43,893 nt of DNA from an uncultured Alphaproteobacteria bacterium. GTDB lineage: Bacteria > Pseudomonadota > Alphaproteobacteria > Caulobacterales > Aquidulcibacteraceae. The position numbers and the translations under genes were made by a program. Location of the stretch: NCBI GenBank assembly GCA_902826245.1, contig CADEEA010000023.1, forward strand, positions 1 through 43,893, given 5' to 3'. Shown one piece after another: positions 24,474 through 33,606 of this stretch (positions within the stretch are counted from its first letter, which is position 1; every line of letters starts with the position of its first letter). The notes below the pieces were generated by a model. It did no database searches. It was not told where the DNA came from and saw only the letters and a list, made by a program, of their open reading frames with translations.

Positions 24474-24488
24474 GCGTATGGATCAAAC

Positions 24489-24671
24489 TTGTCGCTGGTA
24501 ACAGGGTTCGTTTTGGTTTGCTCTAGTGTCTACTTCGCAGGTTACAACTATTTCCTGGAAGAAGAGTTCGTTGCGTTGTTCCGCACGTTCCGCTGGGTTG
24601 AGCCTGATCGGTGCGTCCTCGTGCTGACGCCTCAGGAAGGCGCTGCGCGCATTATCCGATCAGACGTTTAA
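24489..24671 (+). CDS. Short hypothetical reading frame, doubtful
   Basis: From TTG 24489 a 60-codon frame encodes a hydrophobic segment (LVTGFVLVCSSVYFAGYNYF) and a soluble tail (RCVLVLTPQEGAARI). There is no ribosome-binding site or ATG, though an out-of-frame ATG lies at 24479. It follows the decayed DUF2442 gene and may be part of the same degenerate stretch. No function suggested. The remaining space to rsmH contains family B copy 2 and no other gene. Confidence 0.25.
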   Translation: MSLVTGFVLVCSSVYFAGYNYFLEEEFVALFRTFRWVEPDRCVLVLTPQEGAARIIRSDV

Positions 24672-24780
24672 CACCTGCCCGAATGTCCGCTTGGTTTGCC
24701 TAAATACGACCGCGGGCAGCGCAGTTCGCAGGCGCCTACCGCCATGGACTCGGTGTAGACTAGTTCGATGTTTCCAATCA

Positions 24781-24886
24781 CCGTCATTCCGGACGCGCGG
24801 AGCGCGATCCGGAACCCAGGGGATCGTAGGGCGCGGCTGTGGCCCCTGGGTTCCGGGTTCCGCCTGCGGCGGCCCCGGAATGACGG
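24781..24886 (+). repeat. Family B cloverleaf-like palindromic element, copy 2 (before rsmH)
   Basis: Same architecture as copy 1: 12-bp outer stem, side hairpins CGCGC-GGA-GCGCG and CCGCC-TGC-GGCGG, 14-bp inner stem, loop GATCGTAGGGCGCGGCTGTGG-like. It sits where mraZ would be expected and ends 27 nt before the rsmH start. Confidence 0.9.
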
Positions 24887-24913
24887 TGGTTGGGTTGGTG
24901 CGGGAAGTACGCC

Positions 24914-25903
24914 ATGACCCACGCCCCGGTCCTCCTCGCCGAAGTCATGGAAGCGCTGGCGCCTACGCCCGGCGCGCTCATGGTCGACGCCACCTTCGGC
25001 GGCGGCGGTTATTCCCGCGCCATGCTGGAAGCCGGCGCCCGCGTCATCGCCTTTGATCGCGATCCAGACGCCATCGCCCGCGGCGCGGCGCTCAGCGCGG
25101 CATTCCCAGATCGCTTCACGCTGCACCAGGCACGATTTTCCGAAATGTTGGGGTTTGTAAACGAACCTTTAAGGGGCGCTGTGTTCGATCTCGGGGTTTC
25201 CTCGTTTCAGTTCGACGAACCGACACGCGGCTTCTCGTTTCAGGCCGATGCGGACCTCGACATGCGCATGGAGAAAGAAGGCTTGAGCGCCGCCGACGCC
25301 GTCAACCGGCTCAGCGAAACCGCGCTCGCCGATTTGATCTATCATTACGGCGAGGACGACGACAGCCGCCGCATCGCCCGCGCCATCGTGCAAGCGCGCG
25401 CGGCGAAGCCAATCGCGCGAACTTTGGAGTTGGCGAAGATCGTCGAAGATTCCGTCGGCGGCCGCAAAGGCGCGCGCACGCACCCGGCGACGAAGACATT
25501 CCAGGCGCTGCGCCTCTTGGTGAATGACGAACTGGGCGAACTCGCGCGCGGGCTCTCGGCCGCCGAGCAGGCTTTGGCGCCCGGCGGGCGGCTGGTCGCG
25601 GTGTCGTTCCATTCGTTGGAAGACCGCATGGTCAAGCAATTCCTCACCGCGCGCGCCGATGCGCAGGGGCGCGGCTCGCGTTACGCGCCCGATCTGCCGC
25701 CAAATGACCCATCTCGGCGCGCGCCGAGTTTCACGCTCGAGCGCAAACGCTCGACTGCGCCCAGGGACGAAGAGATCGCCGCCAACCCGCGCGCACGCTC
25801 GGCCAGCTTGCGTTGGGCGGTGCGTACGGATGCGCCGGCGTGGGAAGCGCATGCGGCGCCGGAATTGGCGCCGAAAACGGAGGCTGAATGGATAAAGCTC
25901 TGA
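24914..25903 (+). CDS. rsmH: 16S rRNA (cytosine-N4)-methyltransferase RsmH
   Basis: 329 residues from ATG 24914 (THAPVLLAEVMEAL). Methylates N4 of C1402 in 16S rRNA using S-adenosylmethionine. The SAM-binding glycine loop (VDATFGGGGYSRAML), AFDRDPDA, and the later KTFQALRLLVNDEL and VSFHSLEDRMVKQF blocks are characteristic. It is the first gene of the dcw cluster here, as mraZ is missing. It overlaps ftsL by 16 bp. The start is not preceded by a strong ribosome-binding site but is the only one giving the conserved N-terminus. Confidence 0.97.
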   Translation: MTHAPVLLAEVMEALAPTPGALMVDATFGGGGYSRAMLEAGARVIAFDRDPDAIARGAALSAAFPDRFTLHQARFSEMLGFVNEPLRGAVFDLGVSSFQFDEPTRGFSFQADADLDMRMEKEGLSAADAVNRLSETALADLIYHYGEDDDSRRIARAIVQARAAKPIARTLELAKIVEDSVGGRKGARTHPATKTFQALRLLVNDELGELARGLSAAEQALAPGGRLVAVSFHSLEDRMVKQFLTARADAQGRGSRYAPDLPPNDPSRRAPSFTLERKRSTAPRDEEIAANPRARSASLRWAVRTDAPAWEAHAAPELAPKTEAEWIKL

Positions 25904-26226
25904 TCAGGCGAGGCTTGCATGTCGCTGCGGCTATTCTGGTCGCGGTGCTCGCAATCGGGCTCTACAAGGCCAAGACCGACGCGTCGCAAACGGAGGCGCG
26001 CGTGAACGAACTGCGCATCGAGATCGCGGACGCTGAGGCCGATATGCGCGCTCTGCGCGCCGAGATCGCTCGCGCCGAAAGCCCGGCTAATGTGGCGGCG
26101 CTGGCGCAATCGCATTTGGGGCTTGACGCCGCCGCCCAAAGCGAGGGTCTGCCGGAGGCAGCGATCGACAATCGCCTGCCGGATGCGCGCGCCAGGGCAA
26201 GCGAAAAAGCAAGCGAAGCGCAATGA
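25888..26226 (+). CDS. ftsL: FtsL-like cell division protein
   Basis: 112 residues: short cytosolic N-terminus (DKALIRRGLH), one membrane segment (VAAAILVAVLAIGLYKAK), and a periplasmic coiled coil (VNELRIEIADAEADMRALRAEI) that in FtsL pairs with FtsB to activate FtsWI. Sequence identity in FtsL is low, so the call rests on size, topology, coiled coil and its position between rsmH and ftsI. Overlaps rsmH by 16 bp and ftsI by 4 bp (ATGA). Confidence 0.85.
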   Translation: MDKALIRRGLHVAAAILVAVLAIGLYKAKTDASQTEARVNELRIEIADAEADMRALRAEIARAESPANVAALAQSHLGLDAAAQSEGLPEAAIDNRLPDARARASEKASEAQ

Positions 26227-27839
26227 CCTATCCGGCCGTCGCCGCGCATGTGCGCATCCACAGCGAAGAGGCTGCGCCCGCGCGCAATCGCGTCCGCGCG
26301 CTTGCGCTTTGCGTGTTTGCTATTCTGCTTTTGCTTGCGGGCCGCTCGGTTCAGCTCGCATTGAGTGGCGACCCTTTGGCTGGGCCGCGTGCTTCTGCGC
26401 CCTCGGCGGTGCGCCGCGCCGACATCGTCGATCGCAACGGCGTGCTGCTCGCAACCACGGTGCGCGCTTACGCCTTGACCGCAAATCCGGCGAGGGTCTG
26501 GAACGCGGAAGAAACCGCCAACGCGCTGCGGGGCATGTTTCCCGAACTTGACCGTGACACTTTGGTGCGCCGCCTGACCGATAGAACGCGCGCCTCGATC
26601 TTTCTCAGACGCAGCCTCAGCCCTGAGCAACGCGAGCAGGTTTTGGCGTTGGGGCTGGCGGGCATCGGCTTCGAAGCCGAGGAGCGGCGGGTGTATCCGA
26701 ACGGCTCGCTGGCGGGCCATGCATTGGGGTTCACCGACGTCGATCTTAACCCGCTTTCGGGGATCGAACGGGGCATGGATGGGCGCTTGCGCGAATTCGG
26801 CGAGGCGGGGCGGGCGCTGGCGGTGAGCATCGATGTTCGCATCCAATACGCGATCGAGATGGAGCTTGACGCTGCCGCGCGCGCCGCTGGAGCGCAGGGC
26901 GGCGCCGGCATCATCCTCGACGGCAGAAGCGGCGAAGTGCTGGCGCTGGCGTCGTGGCCCAGCTTCGATCCCAACGCGGCTGGCGATGCGCCAGAAGCGA
27001 CCCGCCGCGACCGCGTCGGCGGCGACGTGCACGAACTGGGTTCGACGATGAAGCCGTTCACGATCGCCATGGCGCTGCAAGAGCGGCTGACCAACGATGG
27101 CGAGATCTTCGATCTGAGTCAGTCCTTGGTCATCGAGGATACCCAAATCGAGGACCACGAAGCGATCGCGGGATCCGCTCACCTGCGAGAGATTATGGAG
27201 CATTCCTCCAATATCGGGGCGGCGCGATTGGCGTTGCGCGTGGGCGGCGAGCGCCAGCGCGCTTATCTCGACAGGTTAGGGCTTACGCGCGCGGGGCGGC
27301 TCCAATTGGGCCGCAACCAGGCGCCGCTGGCGCCGGCGGCGCGCGGCAGGCGCGATGTGGCGGGCCTGGGTTTTGGCTACGGGCTTGCAGCGAGCCCGGC
27401 CTCGCTTGCGGCCGCTTATACCGTGTTCGCCAATGATGGCGCGAGGGTCGAGCCAACCCTGCTGCCACACGCGCCGGAAGATGTTGTTGAGCGCACGCCA
27501 GTGTTTTCACCGCAGGCCGCGCGCCAGGTGCTCGTCTACATGCGCTCGGCGGTAACCAACGGCACTGGCCGCGCCGCCGACGTCCCTGGCCTTGAAGTTG
27601 CCGGCAAAACCGGAACCGCAGAGAAGCTGAGCGGCGCCGCCGGTTACGATGAGGATCGCAATTTTTCATCGTTCGCAGGGGTATTTCCCGCAAGCGACCC
27701 GCGTTATGTCGTCGTGATTGCGCTGGACGACGTCGCCAACGGGGAAGCAGGCGGCGTGGTGGCGGCCCCGGCTGTTGCGCGCACTTTGCGCCGGATCGCG
27801 CCGATGCTCGGTTTGCGGGTTGCGGCGCCTGCACATTAG
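26223..27839 (+). CDS. ftsI: Septal peptidoglycan transpeptidase FtsI (PBP3)
   Basis: 538 residues: N-terminal membrane anchor (about 27-43, ALCVFAILLLLAGRSVQL), pedestal domain with RADIVDRNGVLLATT, and transpeptidase domain. Active-site motifs are S274-T-M-K277 (GSTMKPF), SSN (EHSSNIGAARL) and K462-T-G-T (AGKTGTAEKL). It crosslinks septal peptidoglycan with FtsW. Length is on the short side but complete. Start ATG 26223 overlaps ftsL; 48 bp separate it from murE. Confidence 0.97.
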   Translation: MTYPAVAAHVRIHSEEAAPARNRVRALALCVFAILLLLAGRSVQLALSGDPLAGPRASAPSAVRRADIVDRNGVLLATTVRAYALTANPARVWNAEETANALRGMFPELDRDTLVRRLTDRTRASIFLRRSLSPEQREQVLALGLAGIGFEAEERRVYPNGSLAGHALGFTDVDLNPLSGIERGMDGRLREFGEAGRALAVSIDVRIQYAIEMELDAAARAAGAQGGAGIILDGRSGEVLALASWPSFDPNAAGDAPEATRRDRVGGDVHELGSTMKPFTIAMALQERLTNDGEIFDLSQSLVIEDTQIEDHEAIAGSAHLREIMEHSSNIGAARLALRVGGERQRAYLDRLGLTRAGRLQLGRNQAPLAPAARGRRDVAGLGFGYGLAASPASLAAAYTVFANDGARVEPTLLPHAPEDVVERTPVFSPQAARQVLVYMRSAVTNGTGRAADVPGLEVAGKTGTAEKLSGAAGYDEDRNFSSFAGVFPASDPRYVVVIALDDVANGEAGGVVAAPAVARTLRRIAPMLGLRVAAPAH

Positions 27840-27887
27840 GACCGAAAACAAAGCGTCTGGCTCTTGGAATCGCGATCCAATTTGCCC

Positions 27888-29342
27888 ATGAACGCCGTCA
27901 TGAAGTTGGCCTCCTTGTTTTCCGCGGGCGTCCCGGAGGGTGCGCGCGATCTTGAGATAGATGGACTGACAGCGGACTCACGCCAAGTGCGGCCAGGTTA
28001 TCTCTTTGCCGCGCTCCAGGGCGTCGCCGCGCACGGACGCGATTTTGTGGAGCAGGCGAAAGCAAACGGAGCGGTAGCCGTGCTCAGTGCGGGAGATCTG
28101 GGCGCCAATCCCGGGCTAACGCATTTGATCGACGACAATCCGCGCCGCGCCTTCGCGCTTGCCGCGTCGGCGTTCTACCCGCGCCGACCCGCGACCATCG
28201 TGTCGGTGACCGGCACCAACGGCAAAAGTTCCACCGTCGACTTCCTGCGCCAGCTGTGGACGCACGCGGGCAAGAGCGCCGCAAGCATTGGCACGCTTGG
28301 CGCCATCGGCCCCAAGGGCGTCATTGATCTTGGCCACACCACGCCCGATCCGGCCGCGATACACCGGGTGCTGGCGCGCCTTGCCGAGGATGGCGTCACC
28401 CATGCGGCGATGGAAGCCTCAAGCCATGGCCTTGAGCAGCACCGCGTCGACGGCGTGTCGTTCGCGGCGGCGGCGTTCACCAACCTTTCGCAGGATCATC
28501 TCGATTATCATGGCGCCATGGATTCCTATCGGCGCGCCAAGCTGCGGCTTTGGGAATTGGTGAAGCCGGGCGGAATTGCGGTGATCAATGCCGACGCTGC
28601 TGACGGCGCGGTGTTCGAGGCCGAAGCCAAGCGGCGGGAATTGGACATTGTCTTGTGCGGCTGGCGCGCACCGCGCGCACATGCGCTGAAGATCGTGGAA
28701 ATCCAGCCGCGACCCAATGCGCAGACCCTGACCTTGTTGTGGGCCGGCAAAGAGACCGATGTCGAGTTGCCGCTGATCGGCGAATTCCAGGCGCTGAACG
28801 CGGTTTGCGCAGCGGCGCTGGCGCTGGCGTTGGGCGAAGCGCCCGAAGCGGTTTGGGCTGGCATGGCAAACCTGAAGCCGGTGAAGGGACGCATGGAGCA
28901 TGTCGGACTCAGCAAATCCGGCGGCCACGTGTTCGTCGATTATGCGCACACGCCAGACGGGCTCGACGTGCTGCTGCGCGCTGCGCGGCCGCATGCGCCG
29001 GGGCGCGTCATCGCCGTGTTCGGCTGCGGCGGCGATCGCGACAAGGACAAGCGCGCCAAGATGGGCGCTATCGCGGCGCGGCAGGCCGATGTGGTGATCG
29101 TCACCGACGACAATCCGCGCAACGAGGATGCAAGCGCCATCCGCGCGCAGATCATGCAGGGCGCGCCCGGCGCCACGCAGATCGCAGATCGGGCTCAGGC
29201 AATTCAAGAAGCAGTGGCGATGATGCAGGCGGGTGACGCGCTGATGATCGCCGGCAAAGGCCACGAAACCGGGCAAATCGTCAAAGGCGTGACGCATCCG
29301 TTTTCGGATCAGGAAGTGGCGAAGGCGGCTTTGGCAAGTTGA
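27888..29342 (+). CDS. murE: UDP-MurNAc-tripeptide ligase MurE (meso-DAP type)
   Basis: 484 residues from ATG 27888 (ATG 27900 possible). Adds the third amino acid to UDP-MurNAc-Ala-Glu. The P-loop is TGTNGKSSTVDF, ATP/UDP residues follow (HTTPDP, MEASSHGL), and the signature DNPRNED contains the Asp-Asn-Pro-Arg motif specific for meso-diaminopimelate over lysine, as expected for a Gram-negative wall. GKGHETGQ closes the C-terminal domain. Only the start lacks a clear ribosome-binding site. Followed by family B copy 3. Confidence 0.97.
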   Translation: MNAVMKLASLFSAGVPEGARDLEIDGLTADSRQVRPGYLFAALQGVAAHGRDFVEQAKANGAVAVLSAGDLGANPGLTHLIDDNPRRAFALAASAFYPRRPATIVSVTGTNGKSSTVDFLRQLWTHAGKSAASIGTLGAIGPKGVIDLGHTTPDPAAIHRVLARLAEDGVTHAAMEASSHGLEQHRVDGVSFAAAAFTNLSQDHLDYHGAMDSYRRAKLRLWELVKPGGIAVINADAADGAVFEAEAKRRELDIVLCGWRAPRAHALKIVEIQPRPNAQTLTLLWAGKETDVELPLIGEFQALNAVCAAALALALGEAPEAVWAGMANLKPVKGRMEHVGLSKSGGHVFVDYAHTPDGLDVLLRAARPHAPGRVIAVFGCGGDRDKDKRAKMGAIAARQADVVIVTDDNPRNEDASAIRAQIMQGAPGATQIADRAQAIQEAVAMMQAGDALMIAGKGHETGQIVKGVTHPFSDQEVAKAALAS

Positions 29343-29357
29343 ACGTACTCAACTTTT

Positions 29358-29463
29358 CCGTCATTCCGGGGCTCGCGGAGCGAGAACCCGGAACCCAGGG
29401 GATCGTAGAGCGCGGCTGTGGCCCCTGGATTCCGGATCGCGCTCCGCGCGTCCGGAATGACGG
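29358..29463 (+). repeat. Family B cloverleaf-like palindromic element, copy 3 (murE-murF)
   Basis: 12-bp outer stem, side hairpins CTCGC-GGA-GCGAG and CGCGC-TCC-GCGCG, 14-bp inner stem with one C-A mismatch, and loop GATCGTAGAGCGCGGCTGTGG-like. It is 15 nt after the murE stop and ends 26 nt before the murF start, in the same orientation as copy 2. Confidence 0.9.
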
Positions 29464-29489
29464 CGTTTTCTTGTTTGTAGAGATGGTGC

Positions 29490-30896
29490 ATGGCTGAAGT
29501 TATATGGACCGCTGCCGAAGCCGCCGCCGCTACCGGCGGGCGGTTGATCAATGGCGAGAGCTGGAGCGCGGGCGGCGTTTCTATCGACACGCGTTCGCTA
29601 GAGCGCGGCGATTTGTTTGTTGCGCTGAAGGATGTGCGCGATGGGCACGATTTTCTGACGCAAGCTTTCGTGTCCGGCGCTGCCGCGGCGTTGGTTTCCG
29701 ATGCATCTAGGGCGGAGGGACTCGGCCCGGCGCTTGTGGTTGCCGATGTGCTCGCCGCGCTGCGCCAACTCGGCGTCGCGGCGCGCGAGCGCAGCAGCGC
29801 AAAACGCATCGCCGTGACCGGCTCGGTGGGCAAGACCTCCACCAAGGAGGCGCTGGCGTTGTGCCTCGCCGCGTGCGGGCCGACGCACAAATCGGTGAAG
29901 AGCTACAACAATCATTGGGGCGTGCCGCTGACGCTCGCGCGCATGCCTGCGGCGAGCGCGTTCGCAGTGTTCGAGATCGGCATGAACCATCGCGGCGAAA
30001 TCTTGCCTTTGGCGAACCTGGTTCGTCCGCACGCCGCTTTGGTGACGACGATCGCGCCCGCGCACGTCGAGAATCTCGGCTCGCTCGAAGCGGTCGCCGG
30101 CGAGAAGGGCGATCTTTATGCCGGCCTTGAGCCGGGAGGAGCGGCGCTCGTGCCGAACGAAGCGCCCCATTCGGAACGCTTGCTGGCCGCAGCGGAACGT
30201 GCGGGCGCTGCCTTGATCCGCTTCGGCCGTGCGCCGGAGTGCGAAGCGCGGCTGCTCAGTTTCGAGATGGACGAAGCCGGCTCGAATGCGGAAGCGGAAA
30301 TTCTCGGCCGCACCATTCGCTACCGCATCGGCGCGGAAGGCGCGCATTGGGCGCTCAACGCGTTGGCTGCACTTGCGGCCGTTGACGTTGTCGGCGGCGA
30401 CATCGAAGCGGCGGCGCACGCTTTGGAGCACCTGCGCGCCGTCGATGGGCGCGGCGTCGCGGCGCAAGTGCAGGCGTCGTTCGGTGCATTCACGTTGGTG
30501 GACGATGCCTACAACGCCAATCCAGCCTCGATGGCGGCGGCGTTCGCAACGCTCGCAGCTCGCAAACCTGGGCCTGGCGGCAGGCGGATCGCCGCACTTG
30601 GGGATATGTTGGAACTCGGCCCGGACGAGCGCGGCTACCATGCCGGCCTCGCAGCCCCTTTGGAACAGGCCGGGATCGATCTGGTGTTCGCGGCCGGCCC
30701 CCATATGGCGGCGCTGATGGAGGCGCTTCCGGCGTCGCGCCGGGGCGGGTATGCGGAGAGCGCCGACGCGCTCGCGCCGCTGATCGCGGGCGCTTTGCGT
30801 GCGGGAGATATTGTGCTTGTCAAAGGCTCGAACGGTTCGCGCATGAGCCGGGTCGTGGCCGCGCTGCGGGCGCAGCAGGGGGAAATGAATGCTTGA
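29490..30896 (+). CDS. murF: UDP-MurNAc-tripeptide-D-Ala-D-Ala ligase MurF
   Basis: 468 residues. Adds D-Ala-D-Ala to complete the UDP-MurNAc-pentapeptide. ATP-binding loop [13 protein letters not shown], then [26 protein letters not shown] and [12 protein letters not shown] are characteristic of MurF. Start ATG 29490 follows the family B element by 26 nt; no strong ribosome-binding site lies in that gap. Overlaps mraY by 8 bp. Confidence 0.97.
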   Translation: MAEVIWTAAEAAAATGGRLINGESWSAGGVSIDTRSLERGDLFVALKDVRDGHDFLTQAFVSGAAAALVSDASRAEGLGPALVVADVLAALRQLGVAARERSSAKRIAVTGSVGKTSTKEALALCLAACGPTHKSVKSYNNHWGVPLTLARMPAASAFAVFEIGMNHRGEILPLANLVRPHAALVTTIAPAHVENLGSLEAVAGEKGDLYAGLEPGGAALVPNEAPHSERLLAAAERAGAALIRFGRAPECEARLLSFEMDEAGSNAEAEILGRTIRYRIGAEGAHWALNALAALAAVDVVGGDIEAAAHALEHLRAVDGRGVAAQVQASFGAFTLVDDAYNANPASMAAAFATLAARKPGPGGRRIAALGDMLELGPDERGYHAGLAAPLEQAGIDLVFAAGPHMAALMEALPASRRGGYAESADALAPLIAGALRAGDIVLVKGSNGSRMSRVVAALRAQQGEMNA

Positions 30897-32034
30897 GCTC
30901 TTGGGACAATTCGAGGAGAGCTCGCAATTCTTTAATCTCTTCAATTACATCACCTTCAGAACCGGTGGCGCGATGTTCACCGCCATGGTCATCGCTTTCG
31001 CCATTGGCGGGCCCTTTATCCGCTGGCTGCGGAAGAAGCAGGGCAAAGGCCAACCGATCCGCGCCGACGGCCCCGAGAGCCATTTGCTCACAAAAAAAGG
31101 CACCCCTACCATGGGGGGGCTGATCATCCTCATCAGCCTCGGCGTGGCGGTATTGCTGTGGTCGAAGCTCAGCAATCCCTATGTCTGGGCGGTCCTGCTG
31201 GTCACGATCGGCTTCGGCGCGATCGGTTTCGTCGACGATTTCGCCAAGGTGACCAAGCAGCACCATGGCGGGCTGTCAGCGCGACTTCGGCTTGGCTTTG
31301 AATTTCTGATCGCGCTGCTTGCCGCGCTGATCATGTTGGCGGCGCAATGGATCGCCACTACACCCGATCAGGTCCACGATATTCCAGGATTTTTCCGCGC
31401 GCTAATGGCCGCCAAGGCGCTGACCGCGGTTGCGCTGCCCTTCCTCAGCGGCTGGGGCATCCAGCTGCTCGCCTTCTACCTGATTTTCATGATGATCGTG
31501 ATCGTCGGCTTCGGCAACGCGGTGAACCTCACCGATGGCCTCGACGGCCTGGCTATCGTTCCGGTGATGATAGCGGGGGGCACCTTCGGGGTGATCTCAT
31601 ACCTCGTGGGCCGCGCCGATTATTCCGACTATCTGGGCGTGCAATATGTGCCCGGCGTGGGTGAATTGGCGACGATCCTGGGCGCGCTCCTGGGTGCGTC
31701 GCTCGGGTTCCTTTGGTACAACGCGCCGCCCGCGCGCGTGTTCATGGGAGACACTGGATCGTTGGCGCTGGGCGGCTTGCTGGGCGCGGTGGCGGTGGCG
31801 GCGCGGCACGAATTGGTGCTGGCGATTGTCGGCGGTCTATTCGTGCTCGAAACTTTGTCGGTGATGGTGCAGGTGGCGGTGTTCAAGCGCACCGGCAAAC
31901 GCGTGTTCTTAATGGCGCCGATTCACCACCATTTCGAAAAACTCGGCTGGCAGGAGCCCACTATCGTGATCCGCTTCTGGATCATTTCGGTTATTTTCGC
32001 GATGGCCGGTCTCGCGACATTGAAGTTGCGTTAA
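30889..32034 (+). CDS. mraY: Phospho-MurNAc-pentapeptide translocase MraY
   Basis: 381 residues, ten membrane segments. Transfers phospho-MurNAc-pentapeptide to undecaprenyl phosphate, making lipid I at the inner membrane. Motifs: [20 protein letters not shown] (catalytic Asp pair), [16 protein letters not shown], and the C-terminal [12 protein letters not shown]. Start ATG 30889 lies inside the end of murF and is preceded by AGGGGGAA. Length is slightly above average. A gap of 144 bp with a palindrome separates it from murD. Confidence 0.97.
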   Translation: MLELLGQFEESSQFFNLFNYITFRTGGAMFTAMVIAFAIGGPFIRWLRKKQGKGQPIRADGPESHLLTKKGTPTMGGLIILISLGVAVLLWSKLSNPYVWAVLLVTIGFGAIGFVDDFAKVTKQHHGGLSARLRLGFEFLIALLAALIMLAAQWIATTPDQVHDIPGFFRALMAAKALTAVALPFLSGWGIQLLAFYLIFMMIVIVGFGNAVNLTDGLDGLAIVPVMIAGGTFGVISYLVGRADYSDYLGVQYVPGVGELATILGALLGASLGFLWYNAPPARVFMGDTGSLALGGLLGAVAVAARHELVLAIVGGLFVLETLSVMVQVAVFKRTGKRVFLMAPIHHHFEKLGWQEPTIVIRFWIISVIFAMAGLATLKLR

Positions 32035-32097
32035 CGGCGCGAAGCAGCGCACATCGGGCGCTCACTGGAGGGCGTGCGTGTTTGTAAGATGCGGCAG

Positions 32098-32172
32098 TCG
32101 GCAGTCTGCAATCGGCACTCGGCTTGACGTCGGCGCCGTAGGTTGCCGATTGCCGACTGCAGACTGCCGAGT
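32098..32172 (+). repeat. Family C palindrome directly upstream of murD
   Basis: TCGGCAGTCTGCA (from 32098) and TGCAGACTGCCGA (to about 32171) form a 13-bp stem, and the sequences inside it (ATCGGCA / TGCCGAT) extend pairing after a bulge made of one more GTCGGCA-like unit. It is built from repeats of the heptamer (A/G)TCGGCA. Its right arm ends a few bases before the murD ATG, where the ribosome-binding site would be. Confidence 0.75.
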
Positions 32173-32178
32173 TGTACG

Positions 32179-33606
32179 ATGATCCCGATCACCGAATACA
32201 AGGGCCGCGACGTCGCGGTTTTTGGCTTGGCGCGTACCGGGCTCGCGGCCGCGCGGGCGTTGAGCGCCGGCGGCGCGCGCGTGCACGCGTGGGACGACCA
32301 TGACGGCACGCGCGCGAAAGCCGCCGCCGAAGGCGTGCCGGTCTCCGACATCAACGCGCAGGACTGGCGCGTGTTCGCAGCTCTGGTGCTGTCGCCGGGC
32401 GTGCCGCTGACCTTTCCCGAACCGCACCGCGTGGTGACGCTCGCCGACGCCGTAGGCGTGCCGGTGCTCGGCGATATTGAGTTGTTCGCGCGCGCCGTGA
32501 ATGCGCTCCCCGCATCGCAGCGGCCGAAGATTATTGGCGTTACAGGAACCAACGGCAAGTCGACCACATCCGCGCTGATCGCCCATATCCTACGCGAGGC
32601 GGGCAAGGACGTGCGTCTCGGCGGCAATATTGGCGAAGCGGTGCTCGATCTCGCGCCGTTGCACCCGGGCGCCTATTATGTGCTGGAGCTGTCCTCGTTT
32701 CAGCTCGATCTCACTTATTCGCTGCGGCTCGATGTTGCGGTGTGGCTCAACACCACGCCTGACCACATCGACCGCCACGGCGACATCGCCCATTACGCCG
32801 CCGCCAAACGTCGCGTTTTCGCCAATCAGGGCGCCGGCGATTGGGCGGTGGTGGGCGTCGACGACATCCATGGCGCGGCGGCATGCACGGAACTCACGCG
32901 CGCGAGCGCCCAGCATGTGGCCCCGATCTCCTCGGGGCAAGTGCTCGGGCGGGGCGTGTCGGCGCTGGGTGAACATTTGATCGACGCGCTGCACGGGCGC
33001 TCGGAAAATGTGGCCGATCTCACCCAGGCGCCCGCGCTCGCAGGGCGCCACAATGCGCAGAACGCGGCGGCGGCTTACGCAGCCACGCGCGCGCTTGGCG
33101 TCGATCCGCGCACGATCGCTCAGGCGTTCAAGACATTCGCCGGTTTGCCGCACAGGCTGGAGCGCGCTGGAACCATCGCCGGCGTGCGTTTTATCAACGA
33201 TTCAAAGGCGACCAACGCCAACGCCGCCGCCCAAGCGCTTGCGGTTTATCCGCGCGTTTATTGGATCGCTGGCGGCGTGCCGAAGGATGGCGGCATCGCC
33301 GAACTCGCGCCTTTCTTCCCGCGCATGGCGCGCGCCTATCTCATCGGTCAAGCTGCTGGCGAATTTGCCGATGTCCTGCGCAGCAAGGTGAACGTGGTGA
33401 TGGCCGGGCATTTGGAAGCGGCGGTGAAACAGGCGTACGCGGATGCGCGGGCGTCGGGCGAGCCGCACCCGGTGGTGCTGTTTTCGCCGGCGTGCGCGTC
33501 TTACGATCAGTTCCGCAGCTACGAGGATCGCGGCGATCAGTTCAAAGCGCTGGTGGCGACGTTGAGCGAACCGCTGCGCGCGCGCCCCATGGGCGGCGCA
33601 CAATGA
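32179..33606 (+). CDS. murD: UDP-MurNAc-L-Ala-D-Glu ligase MurD
   Basis: 475 residues from ATG 32179. Adds D-glutamate to UDP-MurNAc-L-Ala. N-terminal Rossmann-like domain (VAVFGLARTGLAAARAL), central ATP loop (GVTGTNGKSTTSAL), then ELSSFQLD, LNTTPDHIDRHG and NDSKATNANAAAQAL, all typical. The conserved N-terminus fixes the start; upstream codons belong to the palindrome. No clear ribosome-binding site is visible, so translation may depend on the hairpin. Overlaps ftsW by 4 bp. Confidence 0.97.
   Translation: MIPITEYKGRDVAVFGLARTGLAAARALSAGGARVHAWDDHDGTRAKAAAEGVPVSDINAQDWRVFAALVLSPGVPLTFPEPHRVVTLADAVGVPVLGDIELFARAVNALPASQRPKIIGVTGTNGKSTTSALIAHILREAGKDVRLGGNIGEAVLDLAPLHPGAYYVLELSSFQLDLTYSLRLDVAVWLNTTPDHIDRHGDIAHYAAAKRRVFANQGAGDWAVVGVDDIHGAAACTELTRASAQHVAPISSGQVLGRGVSALGEHLIDALHGRSENVADLTQAPALAGRHNAQNAAAAYAATRALGVDPRTIAQAFKTFAGLPHRLERAGTIAGVRFINDSKATNANAAAQALAVYPRVYWIAGGVPKDGGIAELAPFFPRMARAYLIGQAAGEFADVLRSKVNVVMAGHLEAAVKQAYADARASGEPHPVVLFSPACASYDQFRSYEDRGDQFKALVATLSEPLRARPMGGAQ

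Noticed and set aside
24781..24886. Family B elements as ordinary intrinsic terminators
   Set aside because: They have no T-tract, contain nested side hairpins, and lie before rather than after coding units (the rsmH copy follows only decayed genes).
25962..30944. Large minus-strand frames opposite ftsL/ftsI, murE and murF
   Set aside because: Antisense shadows of well-identified genes; no ribosome-binding sites and no recognisable domain.
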